Assembly: GCF_001152565.1 (NCBI RefSeq)
Contig: NZ_CQAZ01000009.1
Location: 27,081 to 91,080, forward strand
Direction of reading: 5' to 3'
DNA from: Yersinia pekkanenii
GTDB taxonomy: Bacteria; Pseudomonadota; Gammaproteobacteria; Enterobacterales; Enterobacteriaceae
Length of the DNA: 64,000 nt
Shown piece by piece: positions 7,833 to 16,979 of this stretch. A program made the position numbers and the translations under genes. Under the pieces are notes generated by a model. The model was not told the DNA's origin. It did no database searches and saw only the letters and a program-made list of their open reading frames with translations. Position 1 is the first letter of the stretch; the number at the start of each line of letters is the position of its first letter.

Positions 7833-9188
7833 TCAGATCAGGGCCAGAAGATCAGAGTACAATCTATCGCCGGTAGAGATAACTTTCATATTTGATTGAT
7901 AAGCACGTTGATACTCCATCAAATTCATCGCCTCTTCATCACTGTTAACACCACTGACACTTTCACGATATCTTGTGGCTTGATTCAATACATTATTTGC
8001 ACTTTCCAGCTCATTATTATTTCTATTGCTGGTCATCGCAACGTAACCCACTATCGCGGTACTGGCATCAACTAATTTTATATTGCTGCCGCCAGTGACA
8101 TTTGCATCTTTAATATCCAGTAATTTAAATAGATTAACGCTATCACCTACCGGTTTCCCCCGTTCTGCCAAGGCTAACTGCTCTGCGGTCATCGCAGATA
8201 ACCGTAGCATTCCATCGGAATGGCTCACATCAAAGGTAAATAAATCACGCCCGGCGGCACCATTGAAATCATCACCTTGTTTCAGTTGATGATTAAACTC
8301 AGTCGCTACTGTATTCGCCATATTATGAATAGATTTCTGTAATTCTTTTAGGGTGGTAAATTCATAATCATTTATTCCCCCTAGCTGACCACCACATGAC
8401 ATATCGACACCATAGGCTGCACCAGCATGATTGACACTCATTGAAATAGTGCCTGCCGAAGTCGTATTAACCGTCAGTTCAGAGGCTATAGAACCGTTAA
8501 CTAAAGCTAGCCCTTGTTTCAAACTAATATTGTAAGTGCCATCCTCAGCTTGATGAATCCGGGTATCGATAAGGCCACTAAGTTTTTTTATCTGAAGCGC
8601 CTGCTTGTCCAATAAATCGTTAATATTCTTACCATCATAACTATTTTTTACTATCTGCTGGTTATAATCAGAAATACTCTTAGTTAAACTATTGATATTT
8701 TCAACATTAATATTACGATGTTGGGTGATGGATTTTTTCTGCTGATTAATAAAGTTATCCACATTATTAAAACGTATTGCCATAGTATTAGCCGATTCAA
8801 TAATCTGCTGACGCATGGGGATTGAGTCTGGCATTTGAGTGGCAGCATTGAGCGAAGAGAAAAAATTATTTAGACCCGAGGCCAAACTGGTACTGTTATT
8901 GGATAGGGTTAACTCCATCGCTTTTAAATATTGTTCACCCACATCGTAGTACTGTTGCTGACTAATGGCTTGCCACTCCTGCATAACCACATAGTGCTCA
9001 GAAAGGCGCTTAATAGCATCAACATTAACACCTTGCCCCGCATTCTGCCCTGGTGAACCAATAGCGCTTTGTTCGACCCGCTGACGCGAGTAACCAGGAG
9101 TATGCAGATTGGAGATATTCATGGATGTCGCATTTAAATGTGCTTGTACTGCCTGCATTCCGCTAAATGCGGTTTTAATAAAATTCAT
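7833..9188 (-). CDS. flgK: FlgK, hook-associated protein 1
   Basis: The 451-residue product begins with the rod/hook-family N-terminus (NFIKTAFSGMQAVQAHLNA, then SNLHTPGYSRQRVE at about 27-40). It ends with the matching C-terminal helix (EEAMNLMEYQRAYQSNMKVI). FlgK forms the junction zone next to the hook. It is shorter than Salmonella FlgK (553) because the middle domain is reduced. It is separated from flgJ by 96 bases with a stem-loop, so it may start its own transcript with flgL and lafW. Confidence 0.93.
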   Translation of the reverse strand: MNFIKTAFSGMQAVQAHLNATSMNISNLHTPGYSRQRVEQSAIGSPGQNAGQGVNVDAIKRLSEHYVVMQEWQAISQQQYYDVGEQYLKAMELTLSNNSTSLASGLNNFFSSLNAATQMPDSIPMRQQIIESANTMAIRFNNVDNFINQQKKSITQHRNINVENINSLTKSISDYNQQIVKNSYDGKNINDLLDKQALQIKKLSGLIDTRIHQAEDGTYNISLKQGLALVNGSIASELTVNTTSAGTISMSVNHAGAAYGVDMSCGGQLGGINDYEFTTLKELQKSIHNMANTVATEFNHQLKQGDDFNGAAGRDLFTFDVSHSDGMLRLSAMTAEQLALAERGKPVGDSVNLFKLLDIKDANVTGGSNIKLVDASTAIVGYVAMTSNRNNNELESANNVLNQATRYRESVSGVNSDEEAMNLMEYQRAYQSNMKVISTGDRLYSDLLALI

Positions 9189-9235
9189 TCGATTTCTTGC
9201 CTCAATAAACTCAATGAGAAATGCGCGTTGGTAGC

Positions 9236-9273
9236 AATAAGCGGCTATTTTCCATCCCGACTTAAATAGCCGC
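9236..9273 (-). terminator. Stem-loop after flgJ, probable terminator or attenuator
   Basis: On the minus strand a perfect 10-bp stem, GCGGCTATTT paired with AAATAGCCGC, encloses a 13-base loop and is followed by TTATT. The T tract is short, so termination may be partial. It separates the flgBCDEFGHIJ unit from flgKL. Confidence 0.55.
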
Positions 9274-9284
9274 CCGCCGGTAGC

Positions 9285-9578
9285 TTACTGACTCCCCAAC
9301 TGCTGGATCAGTAGATGAGCAATGCCACTACTGCGCTGCGAGGCCAGCGTGGAGGCCAGCTTGTCATCGTAGAAATCGCGCATCATACGCTGCTGTTTGC
9401 TGTTAAATGGGTCATCGGCGGCGGCCAGTGCTTCGGCGGCTTTGCGCATTTGTTGCAGCAGCGTACGCATAAAGAGGGCTTCAAACTGCACCGCCGCCTG
9501 TTCCAGATCCTGTGGCATTAAATCGCCAGAAAAACTCCCCGGCATCACCGGGGTTGATTTATTAATTGCATCAATCAT
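9285..9578 (-). CDS. flgJ: FlgJ, short rod-scaffold form without the hydrolase domain
   Basis: The 97-residue protein matches only the N-terminal rod-binding domain of FlgJ (DLEQAAVQFEALFMRTLLQQMRKA at residues 24-47, then a conserved QQRMMRDFYDDKLA at about 63-76). Enterobacterial primary-system FlgJ is about 315 residues, with a C-terminal peptidoglycan hydrolase; that half is absent here and no remnant follows. The protein likely caps the growing rod while another enzyme opens the cell wall. It lies 9 bp after flgI. Confidence 0.88.
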   Translation of the reverse strand: MIDAINKSTPVMPGSFSGDLMPQDLEQAAVQFEALFMRTLLQQMRKAAEALAAADDPFNSKQQRMMRDFYDDKLASTLASQRSSGIAHLLIQQLGSQ

Positions 9579-9587
9579 ATTTTGTCC

Positions 9588-10685
9588 TTAAATCACCACC
9601 AGCTCAGCCTCTAGCGCACCCGCTTCATGCAAGGCTTGTAATATCGCTATGATGTCATCTGGAGATGCACCTAAGCTATTGATAGTATTAACAATACCTT
9701 GCAATCGGGTACCGCTCGGTACGATCACCATTTGGTTTTTGCCTTTGGTGATTTCGATATCACTTTCCGGCGTGGTCACGGTTTTACCCCTCCCCAGCAC
9801 ATTGGGTTGGCTGACATTCTTCCGCTCGCGGATACTGACCGTCAGATTGCCATGAGAAACCGCCGCCGCACGCACCCTTACCCCTTCACCAATCACTACC
9901 GTACCGGTACGGGCATTGAACACCACCCGTGGCGACGGCTGACCGGCGTTGATCTGCACATCTTCCAATAAAGACATAAAGGCCACCCGCGCACCGGCAT
10001 CTTGCGGTGCATTGACCATCACATTAGACGCACTTTGCGCCACCGCCGTGTTAGTACCGAATGCGCGGTTCAACGCCAGAGCCACATTATTGGCTGACTT
10101 AAAGCTCGGGCGCTTCAGGTTAAGCACCACCTGACGGTTGCTTTGGAAGTCACTTGGGATCTCGCGTTCAATACTGCCGCTATTGGGAATACGCCCCACA
10201 GTGGCGGTGTTAACGGTCACGCTTGAGCCGCTGCCACCTTCGGCTTTGATACCACCAACAATCACATTGCCCTGTGCCAAGGCATAGATTTCACCATCGG
10301 CACCGCGCAATTGAGTCAATAGCAAGGTGCCGCCGCGCAGGCTTTTGGCATCACCAATGGATGACACAGTGATATCAATGGATTGGCCGCGCGCATAACC
10401 CGGAGGCAAGGTGGCACTGATTGCCACCGCCGCCACATTCTTTACTTTAGGGTCCATTTTCTCCGGCAGTTGCACCCCAAACTGGCGCAACATGTTCGCC
10501 ATCGACTGCCCCGTAAATTTGACCTGATTCTTATCGCCGGAACCGTCAAGCCCCACCACCAGGCTGTAACCCACCAGTTGGTTGCCACGCACTCCTTGAA
10601 TATCCACCAGCGAGCCAAGGGGTTGTGCCATCGCGGCGGGCAGAGCAAACCACAAACCCAGTAGCACAAAATAACGTCGTAACAT
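9588..10685 (-). CDS. flgI: FlgI, flagellar P-ring protein
   Basis: The 365-residue product has a signal peptide ([20 protein letters not shown]) followed by the FlgI signature [20 protein letters not shown]. The very conserved C-terminus ([18 protein letters not shown]) is also present. FlgI subunits form the P ring in the periplasm, which acts as the bushing of the rod in peptidoglycan, assembled with the help of FlgA. Length is typical. It is separated from flgH by 12 bp. Confidence 0.96.
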   Translation of the reverse strand: MLRRYFVLLGLWFALPAAMAQPLGSLVDIQGVRGNQLVGYSLVVGLDGSGDKNQVKFTGQSMANMLRQFGVQLPEKMDPKVKNVAAVAISATLPPGYARGQSIDITVSSIGDAKSLRGGTLLLTQLRGADGEIYALAQGNVIVGGIKAEGGSGSSVTVNTATVGRIPNSGSIEREIPSDFQSNRQVVLNLKRPSFKSANNVALALNRAFGTNTAVAQSASNVMVNAPQDAGARVAFMSLLEDVQINAGQPSPRVVFNARTGTVVIGEGVRVRAAAVSHGNLTVSIRERKNVSQPNVLGRGKTVTTPESDIEITKGKNQMVIVPSGTRLQGIVNTINSLGASPDDIIAILQALHEAGALEAELVVI

Positions 10686-10697
10686 GTTGGCTCCTGC

Positions 10698-11363
10698 CTA
10701 GATAGGGAATAGCGGGTGGTTAAAGAAGCGGCTTAACCAACCGGCCGAGTTGGCATCGCTGAGCGCACCACGACCGGCATAGGAGATCCGTGCATTGGCA
10801 ATGCGCTGAGAGGAGACCGAGTTGTCCCGTTCCACATCATCGGCCCGCACCATGCCGGTCACGCGCATATATTCATCCCCCTGATTGAGGGTCAGCCACT
10901 TCTCGCCACGAATAACCAATACTCCGTTGGGCAGCACCTGATGTACCGCTACAGTGATCGATCCGCGCAACATATTTTGCTGTGCCGACGTGGCACTGCC
11001 GTCAAAATCACGCTTGCCAGAAATCGAACCGCCGAGTTTGTTCAGCTTTTTCCCCAAGACTTCGGGAATACCAAGGCTCATGTCATTCTTTTTGCCAAAA
11101 TTGGTTTTGGCCTGCTTACTGGATTGGGTGGATTCATCCAGTTTGACGGTCAAAATGTCACCGATCCGGTATGCGCGCCGGTCCTGTAATAGTGACCAGT
11201 GGTATGCGGGCTGAAACAGCCCGCCTCCTTCAGTTGCCATGACGGGCGGCACCAGATTGGCCGGTGGTGCAAATGCGGCATCATCTTTGTGCACCAGCAG
11301 GGTTGGGGTTTCACAACCACTCAACGCCAGCACCAAGGGTGTTAATAATAAAAACCTTTTCAT
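10698..11363 (-). CDS. flgH: FlgH, flagellar L-ring lipoprotein
   Basis: The 221-residue protein starts MKRFLLLTPLVLALSGCE, a type II signal with lipobox LSGC, so it is lipid-modified and placed in the outer membrane. The family motifs are present: YRIGDILTVKLDESTQSSKQAKT at about 65-87 and VLPNGVLVIRGEKWLTLNQGDEY at about 143-165. It forms the L ring around the rod. Length is typical (about 230). It stands between flgG and flgI in the expected order. Confidence 0.96.
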   Translation of the reverse strand: MKRFLLLTPLVLALSGCETPTLLVHKDDAAFAPPANLVPPVMATEGGGLFQPAYHWSLLQDRRAYRIGDILTVKLDESTQSSKQAKTNFGKKNDMSLGIPEVLGKKLNKLGGSISGKRDFDGSATSAQQNMLRGSITVAVHQVLPNGVLVIRGEKWLTLNQGDEYMRVTGMVRADDVERDNSVSSQRIANARISYAGRGALSDANSAGWLSRFFNHPLFPI

Positions 11364-11397
11364 TCATCATTCACTTTTCAACAGAGGTTGCCGACGG

Positions 11398-12183
11398 TTA
11401 TAGCTTTTGAGTCACAAACTTCAGCATGTCGTCGGCAGCAGAGACCATCTTGGCATTCATCTCATAAGCCCGCTGTACGGTGATCATATCGACCATTTCC
11501 TCAACGACCTGCACATTGGAGCCTTCCAGTGAGCGATGCTCCAGTTGGCCAAATGCTTCTTCACCTGCCACCCCTTCCACCGCGCCACCACTGGCGACGG
11601 TTTCTTTATAGAGGTTGCCACCGACCGCTTCTAAACCGGCGGGATTAACAAAATTGACCAGCGTGATCTGCCCCAGTTCCACTGACTCAGTTTCGCCCCC
11701 CATGCGGGCGCTTACCGTACCGTCTTTCGCAATCGAGAGGTCATTGGCACCAGCGGGCATTTCAATTTGCGGGATCAACGGCATGCCCTGCGCATTGGTC
11801 AGAACACCGTCAGCATTGATAGCTAAATTACCGGCGCGGGTGTAGGCAAGACCACCGTCAGCGGTTTCAATCTGGAAGAAGCCCTGACCGGCAATGGCCA
11901 CATCCAGATTACCGTTGGTAACTTTGATATTGCCGACGGTGAATTGCTTTTGGGTTCCCACCACTTTGACGCCGCTGCCGAACTGAATGCCATTGGGTGT
12001 GGCATTATTTTGGTCCAGTGGCGCACCGGGCGTGCGTTGGTTTTGATAGAACAAATCTTCAAATATCACCCGGTCGCGTTTAAAGCCGTCGGTATTGACG
12101 TTAGCCAGGTTGTTCGAGATAGCATTCATCTTGGCATCTTGTGCTGCCAGACCGGTTTTACTGACCCATAAGGCTGGATTCAT
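11398..12183 (-). CDS. flgG: FlgG, distal rod protein
   Basis: The 261-residue product has the rod-family N-terminus (ALWVSKTGLAAQDAKMNAISNNLANVNTDGFK) and C-terminus (LEGSNVQVVEEMVDMITVQRAYEMNAKMV), both nearly textbook FlgG. It builds the distal rod that crosses the P and L rings. The length is identical to the usual 260-262. It follows flgF by 73 bp. Confidence 0.96.
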   Translation of the reverse strand: MNPALWVSKTGLAAQDAKMNAISNNLANVNTDGFKRDRVIFEDLFYQNQRTPGAPLDQNNATPNGIQFGSGVKVVGTQKQFTVGNIKVTNGNLDVAIAGQGFFQIETADGGLAYTRAGNLAINADGVLTNAQGMPLIPQIEMPAGANDLSIAKDGTVSARMGGETESVELGQITLVNFVNPAGLEAVGGNLYKETVASGGAVEGVAGEEAFGQLEHRSLEGSNVQVVEEMVDMITVQRAYEMNAKMVSAADDMLKFVTQKL

Positions 12184-12256
12184 TGTTCACTGCTCCCTAA
12201 TGTCTACATCCATAAAATAAATAACCCCATAAAATAAACAGGTGCTGTAACAACGA

Positions 12257-12988
12257 TTAGCTGCCACGGATCACGCGGTTACCCAATTGGGCCAGCTCTT
12301 CTGCCACTTTCATCATTTTGATTTGCGCTTCAAACTGGCGACTAATAGAGATGCTGGCGGTCATTTCACTGATAGCAGAAATATTGCTGCTTTCCAGATG
12401 CTGACTTACCACCTGAATACTCTCATCACGCGTAGCTGCGCCACGGCGACTCACCAATAGGCCACGGTTATTTTTAGTCAGTTGATTGGTGGGGATATCC
12501 ACCAGTTTGATGCGATCAACATCGGTTGGAGCCTTGATGCCGCCCTGTTGTGGGATGATGGCAATGGTGCCGTCTTCGGTTACCGACACCGCAGAATAGG
12601 AGGGCAAGACAATCGGGCCGCCATCACCCAATACCGGTAAGCCATTGATGGTTAAATCGCCGTCCGGCCCCACCGCCATCTGGCCGTTACGGGTGTAGAC
12701 TTCGCGCCCACCACTGAGTACCGCGATTAAGCCACGGTCTTTCACAGCGATATCCAGATCACGGCCGGTTTCCTGCAAACTGGCTGGGGTCATATCAACA
12801 CCACCACTCTGGCTGAGTACTACCACCCGGCTGCGGTAGCCGCTACCCGGTACCTGAGTGGCCGTGGCCCGCTCCAGATCGGCACGGAACCCTTGCGTGT
12901 TGACGTTCGACAGATTATTGGCATGAATTTGTTGCTGCGTCAGGCTGCGGCTGGCACCGCTGACTGCGGTATAAAGAAGCTTATCCAT
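12257..12988 (-). CDS. flgF: FlgF, proximal rod protein
   Basis: The 243-residue protein begins MDKLLYTAVSGASRSLTQQQ and carries the rod-family NNLSNVNTQGFRADL motif near residues 26-40. The C-terminal LESSNISAISEMTASISISRQFE is also of this family. It forms part of the proximal rod. Its ATG overlaps the flgE stop by one base (TAATG), showing translational coupling. Confidence 0.95.
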   Translation of the reverse strand: MDKLLYTAVSGASRSLTQQQIHANNLSNVNTQGFRADLERATATQVPGSGYRSRVVVLSQSGGVDMTPASLQETGRDLDIAVKDRGLIAVLSGGREVYTRNGQMAVGPDGDLTINGLPVLGDGGPIVLPSYSAVSVTEDGTIAIIPQQGGIKAPTDVDRIKLVDIPTNQLTKNNRGLLVSRRGAATRDESIQVVSQHLESSNISAISEMTASISISRQFEAQIKMMKVAEELAQLGNRVIRGS

Positions 12989-14190
12989 TACAGTACCTGG
13001 AACAGTGCATTCATCATGCTGTCGTTGGTACTGATAATCTTGGTATTTGCCTGATAATTACGTTGCGCGGTCATCAGCCCCACCAGTTCGGCGGTCAAAT
13101 CCACATTGGAGGATTCCAAAGCTCCGGTCTCAATATTGCCTAACAGACCGCTGCCGGGGAGACCCAATAGTGCCGATCCGGACTTACTGGTTGCACTCCA
13201 GGTGGTGCCGCTTTGGCTGGCTAAACCATTAGGATTGGCAAAGTTCGCGAGTACCAACTTACCTTGCAGCTTACGCTCGCCATTACTGAAGGTGGCATAG
13301 ACCGAGCCATCGTTTTCAATTTTCTCACCGTTTTTTCTGCCAGCGGTATAGCCATCACTTTTGTTCCTGGTCGCAATAGATTCGCCATTAAATTGAGTGG
13401 TACCGCTGTAATCGATATCAATCGTCAAATTAGCCGCACCTGCCGGCGAAAACGTTCCCGTCGCCCCGTGTTTCTTAGCCGTCGACGTTTTTAGTAAACC
13501 ATGTTGATCAAACTCTAAGCTATGTGAAATACCAGGAACCATTGTATTATCAACTGCATACTCAACTTTCCACTCGCCGGGAGTCATCTGTTTGATAAAG
13601 TATTGGTTTAATGAATGAGGCGTTCCCAATGAGTCATAGATATTTGAAGTCATGCTAAAGTTGTAACTGCTTTGACTGGTAGGGTTGAAAGGTGATATCG
13701 CCGGAGGATTAGCCCCGGCTTGTAAGTTAGCCATAATCTCCAATTGGCTTGAAGCCTTGGCCGCAAGGCCGGTGCTGCTTATCTCTAAATCGGTGATGAT
13801 ACCGGTTTGCAAATTTCCTGCTGCATCCGTGGGATAGCCTTGTAATTTCATGCCACCTGAGTTGATCAGCTTGTCATTATTATCGGTACTGAACATACCG
13901 GCACGGGTATAGGTGGTATCGCCAGCACTGTTTTTCACCACAAAAAAGCCACTACCTGCAATCGCCAAATCGGTGGCAATACCGGTTTTTTCGAGTGAAC
14001 CGTCTTTACTGATACTTTGTGAAACACCACTCATTGCCACCCCCAGTGGCTGGGATTGTGCGTACATGGAAGCAAACTCAGCCCGGCCAGACTTGAAGCC
14101 TTTGGTGCCGGAGTTGGCGATATTGTTACTAATGGTATTGAGTTGTTCGGTTACCGCACTCAGCCCGGTATTGGCAATACTGAAACTCAT
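12988..14190 (-). CDS. flgE: FlgE, flagellar hook protein
   Basis: The 400-residue product has the hook N-terminus (SFSIANTGLSAVTEQLNTISNNIANSGTKGFK) and C-terminus (ALESSNVDLTAELVGLMTAQRNYQANTKII), with the characteristic QGYPTDAAGN segment near 118. It polymerises into the hook, the universal joint, to a length set by FliK. The length matches the family (about 400). It lies between flgD, the hook cap, and flgF. Confidence 0.96.
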   Translation of the reverse strand: MSFSIANTGLSAVTEQLNTISNNIANSGTKGFKSGRAEFASMYAQSQPLGVAMSGVSQSISKDGSLEKTGIATDLAIAGSGFFVVKNSAGDTTYTRAGMFSTDNNDKLINSGGMKLQGYPTDAAGNLQTGIITDLEISSTGLAAKASSQLEIMANLQAGANPPAISPFNPTSQSSYNFSMTSNIYDSLGTPHSLNQYFIKQMTPGEWKVEYAVDNTMVPGISHSLEFDQHGLLKTSTAKKHGATGTFSPAGAANLTIDIDYSGTTQFNGESIATRNKSDGYTAGRKNGEKIENDGSVYATFSNGERKLQGKLVLANFANPNGLASQSGTTWSATSKSGSALLGLPGSGLLGNIETGALESSNVDLTAELVGLMTAQRNYQANTKIISTNDSMMNALFQVL

Positions 14191-14237
14191 AAAATTTTCT
14201 CTTATAAAATAGTGGGTTATATTTTTCTGTTCTTGAA

Positions 14238-14897
14238 TTAAATGCCAAACTGTTTAACTTTGCTGTACGGCACCTCGCCCATACCGGCAATAGATAGCTG
14301 TGCCTCGCCTCCCGGCTGCGGGATCCGCACACTGTTTACCGCCCCTGCTAATTCCAACGGAATTAATGCTTCCCCACTGCCGCTTACCGCGCTGAGTTGG
14401 TAGTTGCCTGCATTAAGCTTTTGTTTGGTTGGATCAATGATGAAGTTCACACTACCGGCCGCTTGTGCGCCAAGATCGAGGCGATGCTCTTGCCCCAGGT
14501 TATCGGTCAAATACACAGCCACTGTCGACGCCGCGTGTTTTAACGTCAGTCGCCCATTTTGGATCTGCGTCCCCAGTTCCACGTCCTGGCTTTCCACCAT
14601 CACCTGCTGCCCTACCAGATTGGCAGTGGCCATCGCCTGCATTCGCTCCATCTGCACGGTATTGCTGTTCAACATCTTTGCCATGTTTTCGGTCGATTGA
14701 ACCTGCGAAAGTTGTGCCATCTGGCTGACAAATTCGGTGCCATCGGTAGGGTTCAGTGGATCCTGATTCTTAATCTGTGCCACCAATAACTTTAAAAATT
14801 GGTTATTGAGTTCTTCGCCATTAAGAAGTACCCCCTGAGGGGCGACTTCCGAGGTAGATTTAACCTGTAATCCACTGTTTTTAATATCATTAGACAT
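14238..14897 (-). CDS. flgD: FlgD, hook-capping scaffold protein
   Basis: The 219-residue protein contains the FlgD core motif FLKLLVAQIKNQDPLNPTDGTEFVSQMAQLSQVQ at residues about 34-67, followed by the immunoglobulin-like and TUDOR-like half. FlgD caps the growing hook and is removed after completion. Its ATG lies one base after the flgC stop. Confidence 0.95.
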   Translation of the reverse strand: MSNDIKNSGLQVKSTSEVAPQGVLLNGEELNNQFLKLLVAQIKNQDPLNPTDGTEFVSQMAQLSQVQSTENMAKMLNSNTVQMERMQAMATANLVGQQVMVESQDVELGTQIQNGRLTLKHAASTVAVYLTDNLGQEHRLDLGAQAAGSVNFIIDPTKQKLNAGNYQLSAVSGSGEALIPLELAGAVNSVRIPQPGGEAQLSIAGMGEVPYSKVKQFGI

Positions 14898-14898
14898 A

Positions 14899-15324
14899 TT
14901 AACGTTCTCCTAGCCTTAATACGCTCTGCTGCATACTTTTCACACTATTGAGCACTTCAACATTGGTTTCAAAGCTGCGCGATGCCGACATCATGTCCGC
15001 CATTTCTGACACCACATTGACTGCCGGATAAAACACATAACCTTGCGGGTTCGCCAACGGGTGATTAGGTTCATAACGTGGTACCGAGCCACCGGTTTCA
15101 ACCACATCTAACACCTGTACCTGCGCACCGTTGACACCATGGGGATTAGCCGCGCTGCGGGGTGAATAAACCGCAGAGAACACCGGGCTGCGTGCCTTGT
15201 ACACCGCCGCCGCCGAGGCCGCCGGTGACTCCGCATTGGCCAAATTACTGGCAATGGCATTGAGCCTGATGGTCTGGGCGGTCATGGCCGAGCCTGAAAC
15301 CCGATAAATATTGTTAAAGGACAT
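14899..15324 (-). CDS. flgC: FlgC, proximal rod protein
   Basis: The 141-residue product has the rod motif TIRLNAIASNLANAESP at about 19-35 and the conserved GYVFYPAVNVVSEMADMMSASRSFETNVEVLNSVK in its second half. With FlgB and FlgF it builds the proximal rod. Its length is typical. It starts two bases after flgB. Confidence 0.95.
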   Translation of the reverse strand: MSFNNIYRVSGSAMTAQTIRLNAIASNLANAESPAASAAAVYKARSPVFSAVYSPRSAANPHGVNGAQVQVLDVVETGGSVPRYEPNHPLANPQGYVFYPAVNVVSEMADMMSASRSFETNVEVLNSVKSMQQSVLRLGER

Positions 15325-15326
15325 CG

Positions 15327-15677
15327 CTATTTCCCTTCAATTGCCTGTTTCAGCCCAGCCAGTTTCATATTGAGAAATGACAGACTGGTTTGATAATCGA
15401 GGGCATTTTTTGAAAACTCTGCCTGCTCGATGTGCAGTGCTACGGTATTGCCATCCTGTGAGGGCTGATAAGGCAGCCGATATTGAATTTGAGGTGATAA
15501 CATTTCGCTATTCCCTCTTTTTGCTCGTTGCATTTCAGCGCCAAAATCAATATCTTTAGCCTGGAAATTTGGCGTATTCACATTGGCCAGATTGGCCGAT
15601 AGCAGCTCTGCTCTGGTAAGTCGAAGCTGCATCGCCGCAGGGTGAACCCCTAACGCTTTCTGAAAATCAATGCCCAC
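15327..15677 (-). CDS. flgB: FlgB, proximal rod protein (first gene of the rod/hook operon)
   Basis: The 116-residue protein shows the FlgB motifs RAELLSANLANVNTPNFQAKDIDF at about 23-46 and a C-terminal helix LDYQTSLSFLNMKLAGLKQAI. It is the base of the rod, nearest the MS ring. It heads the long minus-strand unit flgBCDEFGHIJ. A near-consensus sigma-54 promoter lies about 60 bases upstream of its ATG. Confidence 0.95.
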   Translation of the reverse strand: MGIDFQKALGVHPAAMQLRLTRAELLSANLANVNTPNFQAKDIDFGAEMQRAKRGNSEMLSPQIQYRLPYQPSQDGNTVALHIEQAEFSKNALDYQTSLSFLNMKLAGLKQAIEGK

Positions 15678-15736
15678 AAAACACGTCCTGATTTGATGTT
15701 AAAACACGAGTTTGCACTCACTAGCACTCACATAAA

Positions 15737-15752
15737 TGCAAACAACGTGCCA
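15737..15752 (-). promoter_or_regulatory. sigma-54 promoter of the flgBCDEFGHIJ operon
   Basis: The minus strand reads TGGCACG-TTGT-TTGCA, an exact match to the sigma-54 consensus TGGCACG-N4-TTGCW. The -12 element is about 62 bases from the flgB ATG. The site overlaps an upstream alternative start of the divergent flgA and argues for the later flgA start at 15766. Confidence 0.82.
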
Positions 15753-15765
15753 GGTTTATAACATC

Positions 15766-16584
15766 ATGAATATAAAGTATTTTTTATTACCATCTCGCCA
15801 TAACGGGAAGGGCTATTTCCCCTCTGCCATACCCTTTTTTATCCGCCATCAGTATCGGTTGTTCCCGCTGTTTGCTGGCCTTATTTCGTTGCATGTCGCG
15901 GCGGCAAGCAGTGCTGAGATTAACGCCAGAAAACAGATTTATGCGCAGGCATTGCACGCAGCCAGTGCTGACATCAGCCAAACGGCCAAAAATAAAAACT
16001 GGCAGGGCTATACGGTAAAAATGAATATTTTTATTCCGTCAGAAGTGAGCCGTTATAAGGTGTGCCAAAGTGGCGTAAGGGTGGCCGCTCCAGCGAATGG
16101 GCAGCGCGATATCTCGCGTTTACGCTATGACATGAGTTGCCCTGATGGTCAGGGCTGGGAAGTGGCGGTCACGGCAAAACCTGATATCTATCTGCCGGTC
16201 TGGGTGGCAAAAAACAGTATTGAGCGCAGTAAAGTGGTGGCACCTGGCGATATTGAATTGAAGAAAAAGAATATCTCGGCGGCACAAGGTGGCTATATTA
16301 CCGATCCGGATGAGATAGTCGGCTTCACCGTCAAACGCCGGATCCGCAGCCTGCAAGTGATTATTCCCTCACAACTGGAACAGCCGGTTTTAGTCACCCG
16401 GGGTCAACAGGTACTGATGATTGCCGAGCAGGGGGGTATTGAAGCCCGCATGTTAGGCGAAGCATTGAAAAATGGCCGCAAAGGGGAGCTGATTAAAGTG
16501 AAAAATCTTAGCAGCAAGCGCACCGTCACCGCCCTTGTCGATGATCTCGGCAAAGTCAGAATGCTGGGTATTAACGGCAGTTAA
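15766..16584 (+). CDS. flgA: FlgA, periplasmic P-ring assembly chaperone
   Basis: The product is 272 residues from ATG 15766. A hydrophobic export segment (RLFPLFAGLISLHVAAASS) lies near residues 32-50, followed by the FlgA domain with the SAF-like part (VAPGDIELKKKNISAAQGGY near 153-172) and a conserved end RTVTALVDDLGKVRMLG. FlgA assists polymerisation of FlgI into the P ring. A start ten codons earlier (15736) is possible but has no ribosome binding site and lies inside the flgB sigma-54 promoter. The roughly 30 residues ahead of the signal segment are unusually long, so the true start remains open. The gene is divergent from flgB. Confidence 0.88.
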   Translation: MNIKYFLLPSRHNGKGYFPSAIPFFIRHQYRLFPLFAGLISLHVAAASSAEINARKQIYAQALHAASADISQTAKNKNWQGYTVKMNIFIPSEVSRYKVCQSGVRVAAPANGQRDISRLRYDMSCPDGQGWEVAVTAKPDIYLPVWVAKNSIERSKVVAPGDIELKKKNISAAQGGYITDPDEIVGFTVKRRIRSLQVIIPSQLEQPVLVTRGQQVLMIAEQGGIEARMLGEALKNGRKGELIKVKNLSSKRTVTALVDDLGKVRMLGINGS

Positions 16585-16696
16585 CCTCAAGGTATCGACA
16601 AGTTAAGTTTTGACCAAACTGTGACGCTCTATCAGATTGTGGCGGTATCTCCACACTAATAAGAGAGAATCGGTAACTGACTATAGGTGATTTTAT

Positions 16697-16972
16697 ATGG
16701 AAATTAACACACATCGGCGGCAGATGATGGTGGCCGCTCCAGCAGCAAAAACAGAAAATGCCCCTGTTATTCAGCCTATTGATCCAGTTCGGGTACTGGC
16801 TGGCACCACACAACATGCCGCACCGGCAGGCGAGTTGCATGCCAAATTACAGGCCATGCCAGAAATTGACAGCGATCGCGTTGCCGCTGCCAAAGCTGAG
16901 ATTCAGGCTGGCAAAATAACACTGAATACGGCGGATATTGCCAAAGCGATGCTTAACTTCCACAGGAGCTAG
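16697..16972 (+). CDS. flgM: FlgM, anti-sigma-28 factor
   Basis: The 91-residue product ends in the sigma-28-binding half of FlgM: MPEIDSDRVAAAKAEIQAG, then LNTADIAKAMLNFH, in the order and spacing of the family. FlgM holds the flagellar sigma factor inactive until the hook is complete, then is exported. The partner sigma (LafS in Flag-2) is not in the window and would lie past the left edge. It lies 112 bases after flgA and 7 bases before flgN. Confidence 0.93.
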   Translation: MEINTHRRQMMVAAPAAKTENAPVIQPIDPVRVLAGTTQHAAPAGELHAKLQAMPEIDSDRVAAAKAEIQAGKITLNTADIAKAMLNFHRS

Positions 16973-16979
16973 CCACGTT

